Positions 16,504-23,650 of a DNA stretch of 57,848 nucleotides are shown in pieces. This stretch comes from an uncultured Kiritimatiellota bacterium. Lineage in GTDB: Bacteria; Verrucomicrobiota; Kiritimatiellia; RFP12; UBA1067. Positions within the stretch are counted from its first letter, which is position 1; each line of letters begins with the position of its first letter. Both the position numbers and the translations under genes were made by a program. The DNA is taken from NCBI GenBank assembly GCA_934621385.1, contig CAKTUI010000013.1:1-57848 (forward strand), in the 5' to 3' direction. A model generated the notes under the pieces. That model made no database searches. It worked only from the letters and a program-made list of their open reading frames with translations, and was not told where the DNA came from.

Positions 16504-17282
16504 ACGTAGCAGATGACGGCGAGGATTCCATCGGCGATTGCGATTGAGACGATGCCGCCGACGACGGCGGAGGTTGCGGCAACGCCCACGCCGTCCGCCG
16601 TGGACTTGGTGCGCATGCCAGCCGCGCAGCCGACGAGACCGACGAGTAGTCCGAAAAGGGCGGACTTCGCCAAGCCGAAGGCAATCGTGAAGGTGTCCGA
16701 GGCTGAGACGACATTGCCCCAGTAGACGACATTCGGTACGCCCATCATCTTCAGTACGACGGCACCGCCGACAAGGCCCGCGAGTTCGGCGCAGATTGTC
16801 AGGATGGGCATGGCGAGAACGGCCGCCGCGAGACGCGGCATCACGAGAAAGCGAACGGGGGGCAGGCCCATCGTTGAGAGGGCATCCAGTTCCTCGTCCA
16901 CCTTCATGGTCCCGATTTCGGCGGCGAAGGCACTGCCGGAGCGTCCGGCGAGGATGATGGCGGTGACGAGCGGTCCGAGTTCCCTGAACAGTCCGATGGC
17001 CAGGAGGTCGGCGACATAGGACTCCACGCCAAACGTGCGCAGCGCGGCGGCCGACTGGAAGGCCAGGATAAGCCCCAGGAGAAGACCGATACCCGCCGAA
17101 ATCGGCAGCCCGTCAAAGGCGGCCCGCTGAAAGGCCAGCGCAAAGTCCCCAAAGCGAAAGCGCCGCGGATGAACGAGCATCCCGAGTCCTTCGACGATTG
17201 TTTCGCCGAGAAACGCGAGCCCCTCGCCGAAAGAGGCGAAGGCGTCGACTGTGCGCTTTCCGATGGAGGCGAGCAGGGTCAT
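16491..17282 (-). CDS. mlaE: MlaE-like ABC transporter permease
   Basis: A 263-residue permease with an interfacial N-terminal helix and about five membrane helices. The family motifs ELGPLVTAIILAGRSGSAFAAEIGTMKV and EELDALSTMGLPPVRFLVMPR are intact (positions about 100-150). It forms the membrane core of the lipid ABC transporter. The start overlaps the stop of the upstream lipoprotein gene (17279-17282). Confidence 0.93.
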   Translation of the reverse strand: MTLLASIGKRTVDAFASFGEGLAFLGETIVEGLGMLVHPRRFRFGDFALAFQRAAFDGLPISAGIGLLLGLILAFQSAAALRTFGVESYVADLLAIGLFRELGPLVTAIILAGRSGSAFAAEIGTMKVDEELDALSTMGLPPVRFLVMPRLAAAVLAMPILTICAELAGLVGGAVVLKMMGVPNVVYWGNVVSASDTFTIAFGLAKSALFGLLVGLVGCAAGMRTKSTADGVGVAATSAVVGGIVSIAIADGILAVICYVWNL

Positions 17283-17866
17283 TTTGAAGTCGACTTGTCC
17301 GTGAGGGCCGAATCAAGGGCGGACGCAAGGGCCCGCGAGAATGCGTTGGAGTAGTTGCCGTCGGTGACAGGAATCGCCCCTTCCCCATGGGAGACGGAAA
17401 GGACTTTCCGCCCGTCCAAAAGGACGCAGTCAAGCGCAACGGAGGCCTCGTAGGGCTTCTCCTTTCGGCAGTCAAGCGCGAGACGTGTGACGGCAATCTC
17501 AAGGGAGTAGCGCGTCTGCGCGGCGGAGTTGGCGGCGAGAATCGGCTGGAATCGGCCGGACGCGGCAATGCAATCCTCGGCGGCTCCCCGGATGAGCGCG
17601 GCGGGATTCGCCGCGAATCCATTCAGAGGGTCGAAGGCGATGGAGCCGTCCTTCCTGAGGACGGCCAAGTGTCGTCCGTCAAAGGGGGCGCGTACGCTGA
17701 CTTGCGCGAGCCGGAGACTGTCGCGGCTGTTCGCAGCAGGGACTTTTTGCGAACGGGGCACGATGGACGTGCAGTCGATCGTCCAGTTCTCGGGCACCCG
17801 GGGTGCGGGGGAAAGGCATCCGGCGAGTGCAAAGAGGAGTGATAAGGAAAGGAATTTCATCTTCAT
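17279..17866 (-). CDS. ABC-transport-associated lipoprotein (PqiC/YmbA-like)
   Basis: A 195-residue lipoprotein: the signal peptide ends in LAGC, a lipobox with Cys17 as the likely acylation site. The rest is a single alpha/beta domain resembling the auxiliary lipoproteins (PqiC/YmbA, DUF330 type) that accompany MCE transport systems, with paired strands and the closing NAFSRALASALDSAL helix. It is the first gene of the minus-strand mla operon, so an outer-membrane-side role in lipid transport is likely. The family call is from layout and context. Confidence 0.78.
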   Translation of the reverse strand: MKMKFLSLSLLFALAGCLSPAPRVPENWTIDCTSIVPRSQKVPAANSRDSLRLAQVSVRAPFDGRHLAVLRKDGSIAFDPLNGFAANPAALIRGAAEDCIAASGRFQPILAANSAAQTRYSLEIAVTRLALDCRKEKPYEASVALDCVLLDGRKVLSVSHGEGAIPVTDGNYSNAFSRALASALDSALTDKSTSK

Positions 17867-17873
17867 GGAACCG

Positions 17874-17903
17874 ATTATAGCACAGAACTTGTGTCATGTG
17901 CAA
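17874..17903 (-). promoter_or_regulatory. Promoter of the mla operon
   Basis: Read on the minus strand: TTGCAC (-35, 17898-17903), an 18-bp spacer, then an extended -10 TGCTATAAT (-10 hexamer 17874-17879). The start would be near 17867, directly at the lipoprotein gene, so its leader is very short or absent. Confidence 0.6.
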
Positions 17904-18055
17904 GGCGCAAGCGCGGCGGTTCCATTGACGGAAAATTGTAAAGTCTAATGGGTCAGCAAAAGCGGAAAGGACCATGACTGGAAAGAAGGACGGGAATAGC
18001 GTCCAGCGGAATTGTCCTGCGGGGAGATTATAGATGTTCAGTAGTCGGCATTTTA

Positions 18056-18064
18056 TGGTAAAAT
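18056..18064 (+). promoter_or_regulatory. Extended -10 promoter for the alpha/beta hydrolase
   Basis: TGGTAAAAT lies 57 nt before the ATG at 18122, and AAGGAG precedes that ATG. Confidence 0.5.
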
Positions 18065-18121
18065 ACCGACCTGTACCGATAAAAGAATGGTGAGGGCTTC
18101 GAGTCAAGGAGATAACAGAAG

Positions 18122-18931
18122 ATGGCATGGGTTCATCGACTATTTCGAAAAGGGGATGGCGTCGTCCTCCTGACGGGAGTGTCACTGATGTTGGGCTTGG
18201 CCAGCCTGCTGATGAACAAGTTCATGTTCCAGCCGGTCAGGGGCGGATACGACGAATCGCTGGACGGGTATGTCGACATCGGGACGAATGGTGTCTCGAT
18301 TGCCGCGAGGCTGAAGGGCGACGTGACGAGCGGAAAGGTCGTTCTGTACTGTCACGGCAATGCCGAAGACATGACGGCGATCGACGGTCGCTTCCATGGG
18401 TTGGTGGAGAAGGGGTGTGCCGTCGCGACATTTGACTATCCGGGCTACGGTCTTTCGGCCGGTTCGCCGACGGAAAAGGGGTGCTATCGGAATGCACACC
18501 GGCTTTACGATTGGCTGACGCAGGAAAAAGGTGTCGCGCCGGAAAACCTGATTGTCGTTGGCTATTCCATCGGCACAGGCGTGGCAACAGAACTTGCCGC
18601 GACGCGAAAGGTCGGGGGATTGTGGCTGGAGGAACCCTACCTCTCCGCGCCGCGCATTGTCACACGCGTGAGAATCCTGCCGGTTGACCCGTTCCCAAGC
18701 TACAGGCGGATTAGGGATGTCAAATGTCCGATTTCAATTCTTCATGGGACAAAAGACACCATCATTCCATTCTCCCAGGGCCTTGCGCTGTACGAGTGTG
18801 CGCCCAGCTCCAAGCGGTTCGTGACCGTGGAGGGAGCCAACCACACGAATTTCGTGGATTTCCTGGGGTTTGAGCAGTATGAGGAGATGCTGATTCGCTT
18901 TATTCGCAATCCAGCGGAAATCTCCTTATAA
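18122..18931 (+). CDS. Membrane-anchored alpha/beta hydrolase
   Basis: A 269-residue hydrolase of the BEM46/FAM108-like (YfhR) group. One N-terminal membrane helix (about 13-32) anchors it. The oxyanion strand VVLYCHGNAED is followed by the nucleophile elbow GYSIGTG (Ser149), the acid GTKDTIIPF (Asp212) and the base GANHTNF (His241), completing a Ser-Asp-His triad. Substrate unknown; relatives act on acyl esters or thioesters. AAGGAGATAACAGAAG precedes the start. Confidence 0.87.
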   Translation: MAWVHRLFRKGDGVVLLTGVSLMLGLASLLMNKFMFQPVRGGYDESLDGYVDIGTNGVSIAARLKGDVTSGKVVLYCHGNAEDMTAIDGRFHGLVEKGCAVATFDYPGYGLSAGSPTEKGCYRNAHRLYDWLTQEKGVAPENLIVVGYSIGTGVATELAATRKVGGLWLEEPYLSAPRIVTRVRILPVDPFPSYRRIRDVKCPISILHGTKDTIIPFSQGLALYECAPSSKRFVTVEGANHTNFVDFLGFEQYEEMLIRFIRNPAEISL

Positions 18932-18933
18932 CC

Positions 18934-18952
18934 CCTACACTGGTAGGAATTT
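18934..18952 (+). terminator. Weak candidate terminator
   Basis: CCTAC-ACTG-GTAGG is a 5-bp stem followed by AATTT, located just after the hydrolase stop and before the thiM promoter. It is too short to be sure. Confidence 0.3.
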
Positions 18953-18956
18953 GTTA

Positions 18957-18965
18957 TGCTATAAT
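18957..18965 (+). promoter_or_regulatory. Extended -10 promoter of the thiMED operon
   Basis: TGCTATAAT is a perfect extended -10, 33 nt before the thiM ATG. No thiamine riboswitch fits in the short gap, so this thiamine operon does not seem to be TPP-riboswitch controlled. Confidence 0.6.
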
Positions 18966-18998
18966 ATGCGCGTTTCGGAGCATTGAAAGCATAAAGAA

Positions 18999-19688
18999 AT
19001 GTCAGAGATGATTGCAGAGAAGTGTCCGCTGGTGATGTGCCTCACCAACACGGTGGCGGCGAACTTTACGGCGAACTGCCTTTTGGCGGTTGGGGCCAAG
19101 CCGGCGATGATTGAGGAGTCGGAGGAGGCGGCCGAACTTGCCCAGTACGCGCAGGCCGTCCTGGTGAATGTCGGCACGGTGACAGCGCACCAGGCGGATG
19201 TGATGCGTGCCGCCATTGCGAGCTGCAATGCGCACGGCGTTCCGTGGGCCTTGGATCCCGTCGCGGCGGATAAGATTGGCTTTCGTCGGCAGCTTGTCCT
19301 TGAGTTCCTTACGCGGCGGCCGGCCCTGATTCGCGGCAATTTGGATGAAATCAACTTCCTGATGCGGGCGGTTCCATCCCTGAAGGGGACGGTGCCGATG
19401 CTGGCGACGGGGCACGTGGACGAGTTGTGGCCGGCGGGGGACGTGAAGGATCCCATGCGCATCGACGGCGGTGTCGCCATGCTCCAGTCGGTGACGGCGA
19501 CCGGGTGTGCCCAGGGGGCCATCTGCGCGGCCTATCTTGGCGCCGGGGCAAAGCCGAGCGAGGCCCTCATGCAGGCGAGCCGACTGATGAAGAGCGCAGG
19601 CGAACTCGCCTGGAAGACCGCGAAGAAGCCTGGTTCATTCCAGGCCGCGCTCATAGATGCGCTCTACACGCTGACGCACAATGATTGA
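18999..19688 (+). CDS. thiM: Hydroxyethylthiazole kinase
   Basis: A 229-residue kinase that phosphorylates 4-methyl-5-hydroxyethylthiazole in thiamine salvage. Family markers are CLTNTVAANFTANCLLAVG at the start (thiazole site), ALDPVAADK, IRGNLDE and the anion-hole motif VTATGCAQGA, with the catalytic Cys in TGC. It is somewhat shorter than the usual 260-270 residues, the loss being after the RGN motif. It overlaps thiE by 8 bp. Confidence 0.9.
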   Translation: MSEMIAEKCPLVMCLTNTVAANFTANCLLAVGAKPAMIEESEEAAELAQYAQAVLVNVGTVTAHQADVMRAAIASCNAHGVPWALDPVAADKIGFRRQLVLEFLTRRPALIRGNLDEINFLMRAVPSLKGTVPMLATGHVDELWPAGDVKDPMRIDGGVAMLQSVTATGCAQGAICAAYLGAGAKPSEALMQASRLMKSAGELAWKTAKKPGSFQAALIDALYTLTHND

Positions 19689-20319
19689 TTATCGCCTTTA
19701 TCTTGTGACGGACGATCCCTCGCGCTATGCGGGCGACTGGATTGAGAATGTCGTCGCGGCCGTCCAGGGCGGGGTGACCTGTGTGCAGTATCGCGACACC
19801 GAGAGCGCGCCCTCCGTCCAGTACGGGCGAATCCGTCGCCTGAAGGACGCACTTCTGCGCTATGGCACGCCGATTGTCGTCAACAATGACGCGTCGCTCG
19901 CGGCGGCTGTTGGTGCCGAGGGCGTCCATGTCGGCCAGCACGACCAGCCGCCCGAGGAGGTGCGGCGGATTGTCGGCCCGGCCTGTGAAATCGGCTATTC
20001 GGTGACGGCGGTCGACCAGGTCCCGGATGCGGCGCGGCGGTTTGCCGCCGGGGTCGTGGACTGCCTTGGAATCGGGCCGGTCTACGATGCGACGCGGACG
20101 AAGGCGGACGCGGCACATGAGATGGGGGTCGCAGGCCTTCGGGAGATTGTCGCGCTGCTACCGAAGATTCCGAACGTTGCCATTGGGGGCGTGACACCCG
20201 AACGGGCGGCCCTGCTGATGGAGGCGGGGGCAAAGGGCCTTGCCGTCGTGAGTGCGTTTTCCCGGGCGGAGGATCCGTTCGCCGTCGCCCGACAGTTCAG
20301 AAAGGTGCTTGAGAAATGA
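19681..20319 (+). CDS. thiE: Thiamine-phosphate synthase
   Basis: A 212-residue TIM barrel that couples the thiazole and pyrimidine phosphates to give thiamine monophosphate. It shows LYLVTDD, VTCVQYRD, VVNNDASLAAAVGAEGVHVGQHD, GIGPVYDATRTK and AIGGVTPE, the substrate-binding strands of ThiE. The start overlaps thiM and the end overlaps thiD by four bases, consistent with coupled translation of the salvage pathway. Confidence 0.93.
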   Translation: MIDYRLYLVTDDPSRYAGDWIENVVAAVQGGVTCVQYRDTESAPSVQYGRIRRLKDALLRYGTPIVVNNDASLAAAVGAEGVHVGQHDQPPEEVRRIVGPACEIGYSVTAVDQVPDAARRFAAGVVDCLGIGPVYDATRTKADAAHEMGVAGLREIVALLPKIPNVAIGGVTPERAALLMEAGAKGLAVVSAFSRAEDPFAVARQFRKVLEK

Positions 20320-21146
20320 CAGTTGATCCCTGTTGTCTGACGATTGCCGGGTCTGATTCCGGCGGAAATGCGGGCGTGCAGGCCGACCTGCGGGCGTTCC
20401 ACGCCTACGGCTTGCACGGGTGCACCGTTTTCGCGGCACTGACGGCGCAGAATCCCTTTGGCGTTTCGGCCATCCATTCGGTGCCGGCTGATTTTGTCGC
20501 CGCCCAGCTTGATGCGGTTCTCGGAACGTATGCGATTCGGGCGCTCAAGACGGGAATGCTTGCGGATTCGGCAGTCATTGAGGTCGTTGCGCACAAGTTG
20601 CGGTCTCATCCCGAAATCGCCAAGGTCATCGACCCAGTCATGGTGGCGACAAGCGGGGCCAAGCTGATAGCGGACGAGGCAGTTGCCTCGCTTGAGCGGG
20701 ACCTGCTACCGTTGGCGACGGTGATTACGCCCAACCTGCCGGAGGCGGAAGTCCTCTGCGGGAACGAACTCGCGCCGGATGCCCAGCGGACTGGGGATGC
20801 GGCGCATGCGCGGGAACTTGCGCGGCGGCTGAACGGCAAGTTCGGCTGTGCCGTCATCGTCAAGGGCGGGCATGGTGCAGGGGCTTCGGCGGTGGATGTC
20901 CTGTTTGACGGGCGCGAGTTCCATGAGTATTCGCTCCCCTGGATTGAAAATCCGGTCTCGACGCATGGCACGGGATGCTCATTCGCTGCCGCGCTCGCGG
21001 CGGAATTGGCGCGTGGGCGGCCGCTCGTCGCGGCGGTCGACGGCGCGAAGCGGTATGTCCACGCGGCAATTTCAAATGCGCGGTGGGTGGGCGAGAACTG
21101 CGGTGTGCTCGGGTTTGTACGGGGTCTTTCGGAGGAGATGACGTGA
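20316..21146 (+). CDS. thiD: Hydroxymethylpyrimidine/phosphomethylpyrimidine kinase
   Basis: A 276-residue ribokinase-fold kinase making HMP-PP for thiamine synthesis. SGSDSGGNAGVQADL-like start (here AGSDSGGNAG), KTGMLADS, DPVMVATSGAKL, TPNLPEAEVLCG, VKGGHG and THGTGCSFAAALAAELA (anion hole with catalytic Cys) are all in place. With thiM, thiE and distant thiN it completes a salvage route; thiC and thiG are not in view. Confidence 0.94.
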   Translation: MTVDPCCLTIAGSDSGGNAGVQADLRAFHAYGLHGCTVFAALTAQNPFGVSAIHSVPADFVAAQLDAVLGTYAIRALKTGMLADSAVIEVVAHKLRSHPEIAKVIDPVMVATSGAKLIADEAVASLERDLLPLATVITPNLPEAEVLCGNELAPDAQRTGDAAHARELARRLNGKFGCAVIVKGGHGAGASAVDVLFDGREFHEYSLPWIENPVSTHGTGCSFAAALAAELARGRPLVAAVDGAKRYVHAAISNARWVGENCGVLGFVRGLSEEMT

Positions 21147-21832
21147 ACGAGATGTCGATTGATGAACTGGTGGCCGAACTGAAGAGGGGAACGCGGGTCA
21201 TTCTCCAGGTGCGCCATGCGGAGCGGCCGAAGATGGACCCGGACGACCCGACCTTCGGGGATTCGCTCCCGATAACCGAGGAGGGCATACGCACATCGCG
21301 GCTTTTTGGCGAGAAACTGCGTGATTTCGCCGGGAATGTCCAGTTCTATGCAAGTCCCCTGCGACGGACGCGCATGACGGCGGAGAAGATTGCCGAAGGG
21401 ATGGGGGTTGCCCATCCCGAGATTCCGACGGACGGACAGTTGGGGAACGATTCCTTTTACTACGACGACCCCGCCGAGGTGCTGGACGTCTTTCGTCCGG
21501 AGAATTTCTTCAACGCCAGTTTCGAGTACATGGCGACGGGGCATCAGCGCGGGTTCAAGGAACTCCATTCGGCATCGGATGCGCTGGAGAAGTGGCTGTT
21601 CGGGCGGTTTACGCGGCAGCTCTTCATCGTCGTGACGCACGACCTCTACATCGCGTCCTTCCTCGCGGCGCGCAAGGCCGTGGAAAGTTTCTCGCGTGAG
21701 ACATGGACGCGCTTTCTCGATTCGGCGGCGATTCTCGTCGATGCGGACGGGACGCGGCGGTATGCGCTCGTTCGTGCGGGGCTTTCGGAGGGCATTTGCG
21801 GGGTCGGCCCGAAGGTCGGCACGGCATCCTGA
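21143..21832 (+). CDS. Histidine phosphatase family protein
   Basis: A 229-residue protein with the phosphatase-superfamily core: VRHAERP near residue 26 supplies the catalytic RH, TEEGIRTSRLFGEKL and YASPLRRTRMTAEKI follow, and VTHDLY holds the second conserved His. The start is taken as GTG 21143, which overlaps the thiD stop (GTGA) and sits 6 nt after GGAGGAG; ATG 21152 is an alternative. Substrate unknown; a link to thiamine phosphate turnover is only suggested by its place in the operon. Confidence 0.82.
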   Translation: MNEMSIDELVAELKRGTRVILQVRHAERPKMDPDDPTFGDSLPITEEGIRTSRLFGEKLRDFAGNVQFYASPLRRTRMTAEKIAEGMGVAHPEIPTDGQLGNDSFYYDDPAEVLDVFRPENFFNASFEYMATGHQRGFKELHSASDALEKWLFGRFTRQLFIVVTHDLYIASFLAARKAVESFSRETWTRFLDSAAILVDADGTRRYALVRAGLSEGICGVGPKVGTAS

Positions 21833-22026
21833 CGGCACGCGCACCGCGGCCGCAGTGAAAAAAATTTTTGGCCTGTGGCGGAATCTCGCCTGCCGCGTCC
21901 CAAACGACCACCGCGCGGGGTCTCAAGACCGAAAGGCGCGGCATGCGCGGACGGCGAAATCTGATGTGCCGCACACGTTGTGAGATGCCCGGCGGGCGGA
22001 CGGTTCCGCACACGAAAACCGCCGCG

Positions 22027-22270
22027 GCGCGGCACTTTTGAATGTGCCGAGTCCCAAAGGAGCGGATGCGTTTCTTTGGTAGGACGACAACCGTTTCTTT
22101 GGAAGATTTCCGGATTTCTTTGGGTGATGGGTTTTGCTTCTTTGGAAGACGGGATTCCCTTCTTTGGGTGATTTTGAAATTTCTTTGGGTGATAGCTTTC
22201 CCTTCTTTGGGAGACAGGTGACCTTTCTTTGGGAGAGAGACTTTCCTTCTCCCAAAGAAAAGTGCCGCGC
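22027..22270. repeat. 22-bp-period array of TTCTTTGGGWGA with flanking inverted repeats
   Basis: Eight direct copies of CTTTGG in the context TTCTTTGG(G/A)WGAY start at 22074, 22097, 22118, 22140, 22162, 22183, 22205 and 22227, so the spacing is 21-23 bp. Inverted copies (CCAAAG) occur at 22054 and 22252. The last direct copy and the terminal inverted one form a perfect 13-bp hairpin (22224-22236 with 22248-22260). The whole block is enclosed by a perfect 13-bp inverted repeat, GCGCGGCACTTTT at 22027-22039 and its complement at 22258-22270. The period is not a multiple of three, which argues against a coding repeat. Confidence 0.8.
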
Positions 22271-22338
22271 AACGGGGACGATTAGCCGCGCTTCCAAACG
22301 GAAAGACGGACGGGGCCGTACGCCTCGTCCGTCTGTTT

Positions 22339-22370
22339 ACGCGGCAAAAAGTGCCGCGTTTTCTCGTTTT
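22339..22370 (+). terminator. Candidate intrinsic terminator
   Basis: ACGCGGCA (22339-22346) pairs with TGCCGCGT (22352-22359) around AAAAG, followed by TTTCTCGTTTTT. No gene reads into it directly, so it may belong to an unrecognised transcript across the repeat region. Confidence 0.45.
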
Positions 22371-22745
22371 TGCCGCGTTTTATCCGTCCATTCGTCCGTT
22401 GGCGCGGCAGTTTGGAGCGTCGTCCGTCGATGGACGGACGCGGTGTGTGGCGATGGGATGCGCCGAATTTGTCGGACTTCGCCCTCGGGGTGGAAACTGC
22501 CGCGTGGCGTTTCGCATTCTTCCTGTCGTCATTTCTCTCATCTTCAAATCTCCTTTCGGGACGTGACCTGCCGCTTCTCCAGCCCGGAGCGTCCCGTGGC
22601 GGACGCGGCAACCCCACGTGTTCGGGTTGGGGTGCGCCCTTTCGTCACCAACAAATGTAGCAAAATTCCGCGTGGGGCGCAAGGGGGTGACGGCGGCCGC
22701 GACGGCCGCACATTTGTTCGTCGGTAGGTTCTGACCCCAAATTTG

Positions 22746-22754
22746 TGCTATAAT
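22746..22754 (+). promoter_or_regulatory. Extended -10 promoter before the candidate small RNA
   Basis: TGCTATAAT matches the extended -10 form used elsewhere in the window. The predicted start is about 22761. Confidence 0.55.
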
Positions 22755-22760
22755 TCCCGT

Positions 22761-22864
22761 CCGTTCGCGGCAAGGTGTCGCGGATAAGTGATCTTTGATA
22801 TCGGCGGCGACGCGCTTTCTCAGCGTTTCGCCGTCACCATCAAATGTGCGTAAGCGCATTTTTT
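22761..22864 (+). ncRNA. Candidate small structured RNA
   Basis: From the predicted start the RNA would fold into an outer helix TTTGAT/ATCAAA (22794-22799 with 22839-22844) closing an inner stem of seven plus three pairs (22804-22813 with 22823-22834, two-base bulge, nine-base loop). A short hairpin TGCG-TAAG-CGCA (22847-22858) with six T residues then ends it at 22864, a minimal intrinsic terminator. No open frame or known RNA family is recognised. It could instead be the structured leader of the methyltransferase locus that follows. Confidence 0.5.
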
Positions 22865-23107
22865 GTTTCGTCTGAAAACGACCAATTTTAAGATGTGAGG
22901 CAAGGAATGTGGCTACGCAGGCTTGCATACGGGGGCATCATCTTGTGCCCTTTCTCGGTATGATTGCTCTGCGTGCCCGTTCTTTGATATTTCACATCGG
23001 GCGCTTGGTCGTGCCTCAGACGAGATATCGAGAACGAGGCACGCGCTGTTTTTCTGCCGCTCGCGTGGTTCGTTCCTTCGGAGGCGGCGGCAGATGAGGA
23101 CGGAAGC
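22865..23107. other. Gap between small-RNA candidate and methyltransferase remnant
   Basis: No supported gene. A perfect 8-bp inverted repeat, CGTGCCTC (23010-23017) with GAGGCACG (23036-23043), is followed by TTTTT at 23049-23053 and could be a second terminator or attenuator ahead of the remnant. Confidence 0.45.
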
Positions 23108-23650
23108 GTGGCTGTTGAAAATCGACAAATCAAGTCGAAGGAACGGGTGCGTGCACACGGCGAGGTGTTTACGGCACCGCGTGAGGTGAACGCGATGCTC
23201 GATCTCGTGAAGGACGAGACCGAGCGGCTTGATGCGACATTTCTGGAACCGGCGTGTGGCGACGGCAACTTTCTTGACGAGGTGCTCCGGCGCAAGCTCG
23301 CCGTCTGCCGACGGCGATATGGGCGCAGTGCGGCCGACTACGAGAAGTTCTCGTTCCTCGCCTGTACGACGCTCTACGGCGTCGACATCTTGGCCGACAA
23401 CGTGGCGCGTTGCCGCGAGCGGCTCTTTGCGCGGTGGGAGGGGAGTTTCGCGGCTTCGCCGCGAGGGGACGCGGACGCGTCCCCGGCAAAACCCGACACG
23501 CCCTTGGCAGGCCCCCTGCCGACAAGCTACCACGACAAGGTGGCGCGGGCGGTGCGTTTCGTCTTTGAGCGAAACATTTTGCTTGGCAATGCGCTCTCGA
23601 TGAAGCGCGTGGATGCGCGGCAGAACGATCTCGACGAGCCGCTGGTCTTT
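23108..23650 (+). pseudogene. Truncated N6-adenine DNA methyltransferase
   Basis: The first about 180 codons from a GTG start encode the N-terminal part of an Eco57I-like class I SAM methyltransferase. They include the GEVFTAPREVNAMLDLV lead-in, the SAM motif FLEPACGDGNF (motif I), the GVDI acidic motif and NILLGNAL (motif III region). At about 23640-23655 homology stops at ...EPLVF, just before the point where the catalytic NPP(Y/F) motif should follow. The frame then runs into out-of-frame helicase sequence and ends at 24049. The catalytic half is therefore missing and the enzyme should be inactive. Confidence 0.8.

Larger units (their letters stand above)
21833..22745. other. Long GC-rich non-coding region with hairpins and a repeat array
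   Basis: No supportable gene is found on either strand in this stretch. It holds the repeat element at 22027-22270, several GTCCGT-rich hairpins (22304-22334; 22421-22440, a perfect 8-bp stem CGTCCGTC/GACGGACG) and a terminator-like hairpin at 22339-22370. Open frames here are compositional artefacts of GC-rich sequence. Confidence 0.6.

Noticed and set aside
17974..18033. 19-residue peptide before the hydrolase
   Set aside because: A plausible ribosome site exists, but the frame is too short to judge and no promoter fits it cleanly.
18931..18999. TPP riboswitch before thiM
   Set aside because: The gap is only about 68 bp and lacks the THI-box; a promoter occupies most of it.
22071..22260. 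CRISPR array
   Set aside because: The units are about 22 bp with 6-12 conserved bases and no spacer-length unique segments; orientation flips inside the block and no cas genes are nearby.
21923..22297. Minus-strand protein with PKE/PKK-rich repeats
   Set aside because: The repeats arise from TTCTTTGG words with 21-23 bp spacing, which shift reading frame from unit to unit; no start signal or family match.
22909..23097. Small basic protein upstream of the methyltransferase remnant
   Set aside because: The GTG start has a purine-rich stretch nearby, but the composition is shuffled, no hydrophobic or domain pattern appears, and it overlaps a hairpin with a T-run.
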